From the NCBI RefSeq assembly GCF_019042735.1, contig NZ_JAHQCR010000063.1, positions 13,599 to 77,598 of the forward strand: a stretch of DNA of 64,000 bases, given 5' to 3'. This document shows, piece by piece, positions 60,814 to 64,000 of the stretch. Every line of letters begins with the position of its first letter. Position 1 is the stretch's first letter. This stretch comes from Evansella alkalicola. Its GTDB lineage: Bacteria > Bacillota > Bacilli > Bacillales > Salisediminibacteriaceae. The notes under the pieces were generated by a model. It saw only the letters and a list, made by a program, of their open reading frames with translations. It made no database searches and was not told the origin of the DNA. The position numbers and the translations under genes are program-made.

Positions 60814-60831
60814 TTTAAACGATCGTTTAAA
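60814..60831. promoter_or_regulatory. Perfect palindrome before ykuD, operator candidate
   Basis: TTTAAACGATCGTTTAAA is a perfect 18-bp dyad (20 bp with the flanking A/T). It lies between the mreBH terminator and the L,D-transpeptidase start, about 85 bases upstream. It has the form of a TetR-family operator. Confidence 0.5.
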
Positions 60832-60914
60832 TTTATTTTTACCCCTGACTTGCTCTATTGCCATCGTTGATTAATACAATATATCACTTAATCATGTTGG
60901 AAAGAAGTGAGTTG

Positions 60915-61415
60915 ATGGCAATGATTCATACTGTAAAGCCTGGTGAAACACTATTTCAGATTTCTGAGGATTACCGCACACCAATGAACCAACTCCTTGC
61001 AGCAAACCCAGGGATAGATCCTGATCTTATTTTTTCAGGTCAAGGGCTCACAATTCCTGGGTTCCCACCAGTGGAAACAATCCCCTACTCCATTCACGTT
61101 AGTCTTACTGACCGAACACTAACTTTGTTTTTCCAAGGAGAAGTCCAGAAGGTCTATCCAGTTGCTGTGGGGCGGATTCTGCATGAAACACCTGTTGGAA
61201 GCTTCATCATCATAAATAAAGCCCCCAATCCTGGAGGCCCGTTTGGAGATATGTGGATGAGTTTATCGAAAAAACATTATGGGATTCATGGCACAAATGA
61301 TCCATCTTCCATTGGTAAATATGTATCAAAAGGCTGCATAAGAATGTATAACGCAGATGTGTTGGCGTTATCTAAGGTTGTCCCAATTGGCACACCAGTT
61401 GTTATCTCTCCTTAA
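60915..61415 (+). CDS. ykuD: L,D-transpeptidase YkuD with LysM domain
   Basis: 166 residues from the ATG at 60915 (the ATG two codons later is also possible); B. subtilis YkuD has a similar length. The N-terminal LysM (TVKPGETLFQISEDYRTPMN, LLAANPGIDPDLIFSGQGL) binds peptidoglycan. The catalytic domain shows YGIHGTNDPSSIG and VSKGCIRMYN with the active cysteine. It cross-links stem peptides by L,D bonds and in Bacillus is found in spores. The stop codon is next to that of the convergent elaA. Confidence 0.92.
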   Translation: MAMIHTVKPGETLFQISEDYRTPMNQLLAANPGIDPDLIFSGQGLTIPGFPPVETIPYSIHVSLTDRTLTLFFQGEVQKVYPVAVGRILHETPVGSFIIINKAPNPGGPFGDMWMSLSKKHYGIHGTNDPSSIGKYVSKGCIRMYNADVLALSKVVPIGTPVVISP

Positions 61416-61871
61416 TTAAAGCTCCAGGATCATATCCACATGGGGAATATCGTCCTCTAAATACACCTTTGTGACAGGTTCAAAACCAAAAGAACTGTAA
61501 AACTCTCTCAAATAGTTTTGAGCCTGTATCTTTATTTTTGTCTCGTTAAACTCATCTCTTAAAACAGAGATCGCTTTATCCACAAGTTCTCTTCCCAGAG
61601 TTTGCTTTCTATAGTCTTCCTTCACAAGAATTCTTCCAATGGAGGCTTCTTCATAGTAATCCCCTGCTCGAAAAAGTCTTGCGTATGCTGCTATTTGTCC
61701 ATCTTTTTTATAAAAAAGGTGAAATGCTTCATCGTCCTTTCCATCTATTTCAGGGTATGGACACTCTTGCTCCACAATAAATACATTTACCCGCTCCGCT
61801 AATATCGTGTACAACTCTGCTGTATCAAGTTCTTGAAAATCCTTTAACACCCAAGTCAATGTCTTGCACAC
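61416..61871 (-). CDS. elaA: ElaA family GNAT acetyltransferase
   Basis: 151 residues from a GTG at 61871 (AGGGAAAG precedes); an internal TTG is possible. ElaA features: LYTILAERVNVFIVEQECPY with PEIDGKDDEAFH, ARLFRAGDYYEEASIGRILV and FYSSFGFEPV, and the end HVDMIL. Substrate not known. Convergent with ykuD without any gap. Confidence 0.88.
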   Translation of the reverse strand: MCKTLTWVLKDFQELDTAELYTILAERVNVFIVEQECPYPEIDGKDDEAFHLFYKKDGQIAAYARLFRAGDYYEEASIGRILVKEDYRKQTLGRELVDKAISVLRDEFNETKIKIQAQNYLREFYSSFGFEPVTKVYLEDDIPHVDMILEL

Positions 61872-62071
61872 CCTTTCCCTATCGCTGTTCTTATTTAAAT
61901 GATTTTACACAGTTTTGATAGGGAAAGTAAAATATTTAAACTAAATCAAATAAATCTGCCAGAGTAAAACAACAAATAGAACCCAACACAGAATGGAAAA
62001 TAATGTTATGATGGGAAATAAATAATGTCAGAATCATCTAAACCATTTGTTTTGTAAGGAGAGGAATTAAT

Positions 62072-62866
62072 ATGATTAGAAAACTTAGGGAAAAAGACAG
62101 GGAAGCATGTTTGGCCTTCATAAAGGAACAACCTGCAGAAAATCTTTTTATCAACGGTGATTTAGAAGCATTTGGATTTGAAGAGGATTTTCAGGAAGTA
62201 TGGGGGGACTTTGATGAGGATGGGCAATATCGTGCAGTAGTCCTTCGCTATCGTAAAAATTATATTATCTATGCTCCAAGTTCAAGTGACTTTGATTCGA
62301 TCAACGTGGCAAAATTAATCGACCAAGACAATCAGACAAACAAAATGGTCTCAGGTATTTCTTCTACAGTTAATGAAGTGATCCCTCATTTGACCGCAAA
62401 ACCTAAAAGAAAAAGGGAAATGTATTATTCAAAATGCGAATCTATCCAAACTCTTCCACTTCCATCTCTTCCTATAAAGAAGGCTACGGTCAAGGATGCT
62501 CCTCGAATTGTAGAGCTTTATAAACAGATCCCTGAATTTGATGCGAACGATGACAGGGAAGAAGGTTTAGTTAAGAATATGGAGGCAGGAGTTTCCCGTT
62601 GCTACTATATTGAAGATGGTGAAAAAATCGTTTCCACTGCCATGACAACAGCAGAAAACAGTATGTCTGCAATGGTAATGGGTGTCTGCACTCTTGATGG
62701 TTACAAGAAAAATGGTTATGCAAGTGCGTGTTTGATACAGTTATGTTCAGAGCTTTTAAAGGAAGGAAAATACCTATGCCTATTCTATGATAATCCAGAA
62801 GCCGGAACTATTTATAAACGATTAGGCTTTGAAGATATAGGTAAATGGGTATTGAATTCCTACTAA
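62072..62866 (+). CDS. GNAT N-acetyltransferase, two-half type
   Basis: 264 residues; AAGGAGAGG precedes the ATG. The N-terminal part (FIKEQPAENLFINGDLEAFG) is a degenerate GNAT half and the C-terminal half has the motif GVCTLDGYKKNGYASACLIQ and FYDNPEAGTIYKRLGFED. Similar to YoaP/zinc-associated GNATs of Bacillus in layout. Substrate unknown. Monocistronic. Confidence 0.85.
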   Translation: MIRKLREKDREACLAFIKEQPAENLFINGDLEAFGFEEDFQEVWGDFDEDGQYRAVVLRYRKNYIIYAPSSSDFDSINVAKLIDQDNQTNKMVSGISSTVNEVIPHLTAKPKRKREMYYSKCESIQTLPLPSLPIKKATVKDAPRIVELYKQIPEFDANDDREEGLVKNMEAGVSRCYYIEDGEKIVSTAMTTAENSMSAMVMGVCTLDGYKKNGYASACLIQLCSELLKEGKYLCLFYDNPEAGTIYKRLGFEDIGKWVLNSY

Positions 62867-62930
62867 CCTTTATAACTAGGATTGAAGAGAAAGAAGGAAA
62901 GGAAAACCTAAGAATGTGTATTATCTATCC

Positions 62931-62969
62931 AAAAAAGGGCATGGATTCCTAACTCTCCATGCCCTTCCA
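62931..62969 (-). terminator. Terminator of pflA
   Basis: AAGGGCATGGA and TCCATGCCCTT form the stem; six T on the minus strand. Confidence 0.9.
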
Positions 62970-63003
62970 TCATGTGAAAGCAATTTAATTTGTGAAAGAT
63001 TTA

Positions 63004-63732
63004 TTATTGTATTCCCAATATCTCCTTCGCGCGGTCAACTGACTCTTCTGCCGGCGGATTCACGCCTTCTAACGGATAAGCGAGGCCTAGCTCCTCCCAC
63101 TTATAGACACCCATCTTGTGATATGGTAGTACCTCTATTTTTTCAACATTGTTCAATGTTTTTATAAAAGATGAAAGTTTCTCTAAATCCTGTTCGTCAT
63201 CTGAATGTCCAGGAACTAATACATGACGGATCCAAACTGGAACTTCAGCGTCAGATAACTGTTTCGCAAACTCTAAAATGTGTTTATTGGATACGCCAGT
63301 AAGGACTCGGTGTTTTGCATCATCAATATGCTTGAGGTCTACTAAAAATAAGTCTGTATACTTAAAGAGTTCCTTCAGCTTCTCCTGAAAAGCACTATTA
63401 TTGGAGTAACAACCGCCTGAACTATCAATTGTTGTATGAATGCCTAGCTTCTTTAATTCTTTAAATAAAGCAATTAAAAAGTCTAGTTGAAGTAACGGTT
63501 CCCCACCACTTACTGTTACTCCACCTTTTGAGAACTTCATATATGGGGTGTATTTCTTTATATCTTCAACTAGTGAGCTAACTGAAGTGAGCTCTCCTTT
63601 ATCTCTATCCCAAGTATCTGGATTATGACAATATTGACAGCGTAATAAACACCCTTGCGTAAATATGACATATCGAATTCCAGGACCATCTACCATGCCT
63701 GATGTTTCTACAGAGTGAATTCTACCTTCCAT
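63004..63732 (-). CDS. pflA: Pyruvate formate-lyase-activating enzyme
   Basis: 242 residues from the ATG at 63732 behind AAGGGGG; an ATG 11 codons upstream is less likely. Radical SAM cluster motif CLLRCQYC, preceded by SGMVDGPGIRYVIFTQG, and VTVSGGEPLLQ for SAM binding. The enzyme makes the glycyl radical on pyruvate formate-lyase, so the organism can ferment anaerobically. pflB normally lies directly upstream; in this window only a terminator-like hairpin and a mobile-like repeat are seen there up to the edge, so pflB must lie further right or elsewhere. Confidence 0.92.
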   Translation of the reverse strand: MEGRIHSVETSGMVDGPGIRYVIFTQGCLLRCQYCHNPDTWDRDKGELTSVSSLVEDIKKYTPYMKFSKGGVTVSGGEPLLQLDFLIALFKELKKLGIHTTIDSSGGCYSNNSAFQEKLKELFKYTDLFLVDLKHIDDAKHRVLTGVSNKHILEFAKQLSDAEVPVWIRHVLVPGHSDDEQDLEKLSSFIKTLNNVEKIEVLPYHKMGVYKWEELGLAYPLEGVNPPAEESVDRAKEILGIQ

Positions 63733-63828
63733 CTCTATGACCCCCTTCTTTTTAAACCAATCCAACCTTAAATATCCGCCCTCACTTTAATAACTTTCCA
63801 CGTTACCAACAGTGTTAACTCAAAAGAG

Positions 63829-63880
63829 GAAAGGGAGCTTCCTACCAGCAGGCCATTTCCCGCAGCTGAACAGCTCCCTT
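63829..63880. terminator. Hairpin upstream of pflA
   Basis: AAGGGAGCT and AGCTCCCTT pair around a 32-base GC-rich loop; T-rich on the plus side. It may end a gene lying beyond the window on the minus strand. Confidence 0.5.
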
Positions 63881-63888
63881 ATATTTTT

Positions 63889-64000
63889 GGCTATGTTAAA
63901 CTTAGATGTTGATTTTTTGTTACAGGTACTCGCTTTCACGCAAGGTACAAGTGCGACATCTGCTCATTCTTCGCAGTGTCTTCTTTGCCGCGGGCGGCTG
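63889..64000. mobile_element. Partial copy of the MITE-like family (cut by window edge)
   Basis: Starts with the same terminal repeat GGCTATGTTAAA as the 58400 element, then TTGATTTTTTGTTACAGGTACTCGC, after which it changes to the CACGCAAGGTACAAGTGCGA block shared with 40230-40280, and ends with GCCGCGGGCGGCTG. Confidence 0.75.

Overview
The window is chromosomal DNA from a low-GC, endospore-forming member of the Bacillaceae. Evidence: a pdaA-type spore cortex deacetylase, a spoVA operon, mreBH, a ykuD transpeptidase, strong AGGAGG ribosome sites with many TTG/GTG starts, and gene neighbourhoods known from Bacillus subtilis (yfjO-yfjP-pdaA and yfkAB/yfkD/yfkF). Very acidic lipoproteins and a bicarbonate permease would suit an alkaliphilic or halotolerant relative, but that is inference. 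No rRNA, tRNA, phage, intact transposase or CRISPR array was seen.

Layout. 1-4.3 kb: three Gfo/Idh/MocA sugar oxidoreductases with an upstream cre site and an AraC regulator. 4.6-13 kb: yfjO/yfjP, GAF protein, pdaA, two secreted proteins, a MarR/flavoprotein pair, an orphan modB with a possible modA remnant, cold shock protein, and a HepT/MntA toxin-antitoxin pair. 13-18.3 kb: membrane-anchored PstS-like protein, DUF4179 anti-sigma, ECF sigma factor and S41 lipoprotein peptidase. 18.3-18.7 kb: FbpA-like protein coupled to an unannotated 30-residue ORF. 19-24.8 kb: GNAT operon, class I fumarase, phosphatase. 24.95-25.73 kb: array of 52-bp hairpin repeats. 25.9-36 kb: acidic lipoproteins, SE1561 protein, yfkAB, pssA, yfkD, MATE, OsmC, yfkF, ykuK. 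36-42.9 kb: VLRF1, a small degenerate 52-bp array, YtxH, MBL hydrolase, a cluster of DnaA boxes, FbpB, SCP2, PlsC, Eis-like GNAT. 43-51 kb: ALDH, MATE, D-amino-acid enzyme and a spoVA2mob-like operon (DUF1657, spoVAC, spoVAD, DUF1657, 2Duf). 51.9-52.5 kb: array of 51-bp hairpin repeats. 52.8-64 kb: SurA-like lipoprotein, MazG-like enzyme, yhdT-panF, His-rich protein, SbtA-like permease, a 183-bp MITE with 8-bp target duplication, MOSC protein, mreBH, ykuD, GNATs, pflA.

The strongest unexplained signals are (1) three intergenic arrays with unrelated sequences but the same design: a hairpin unit repeated at an exact 51- or 52-bp period, about five DNA turns; (2) a DnaA-box cluster far from any dnaA gene; and (3) a mosaic family of mobile-like intergenic repeats. 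Function is unknown for the arrays; they are the best candidate for an undescribed system here. All family assignments rest on motif recognition from the sequence, without database searches.
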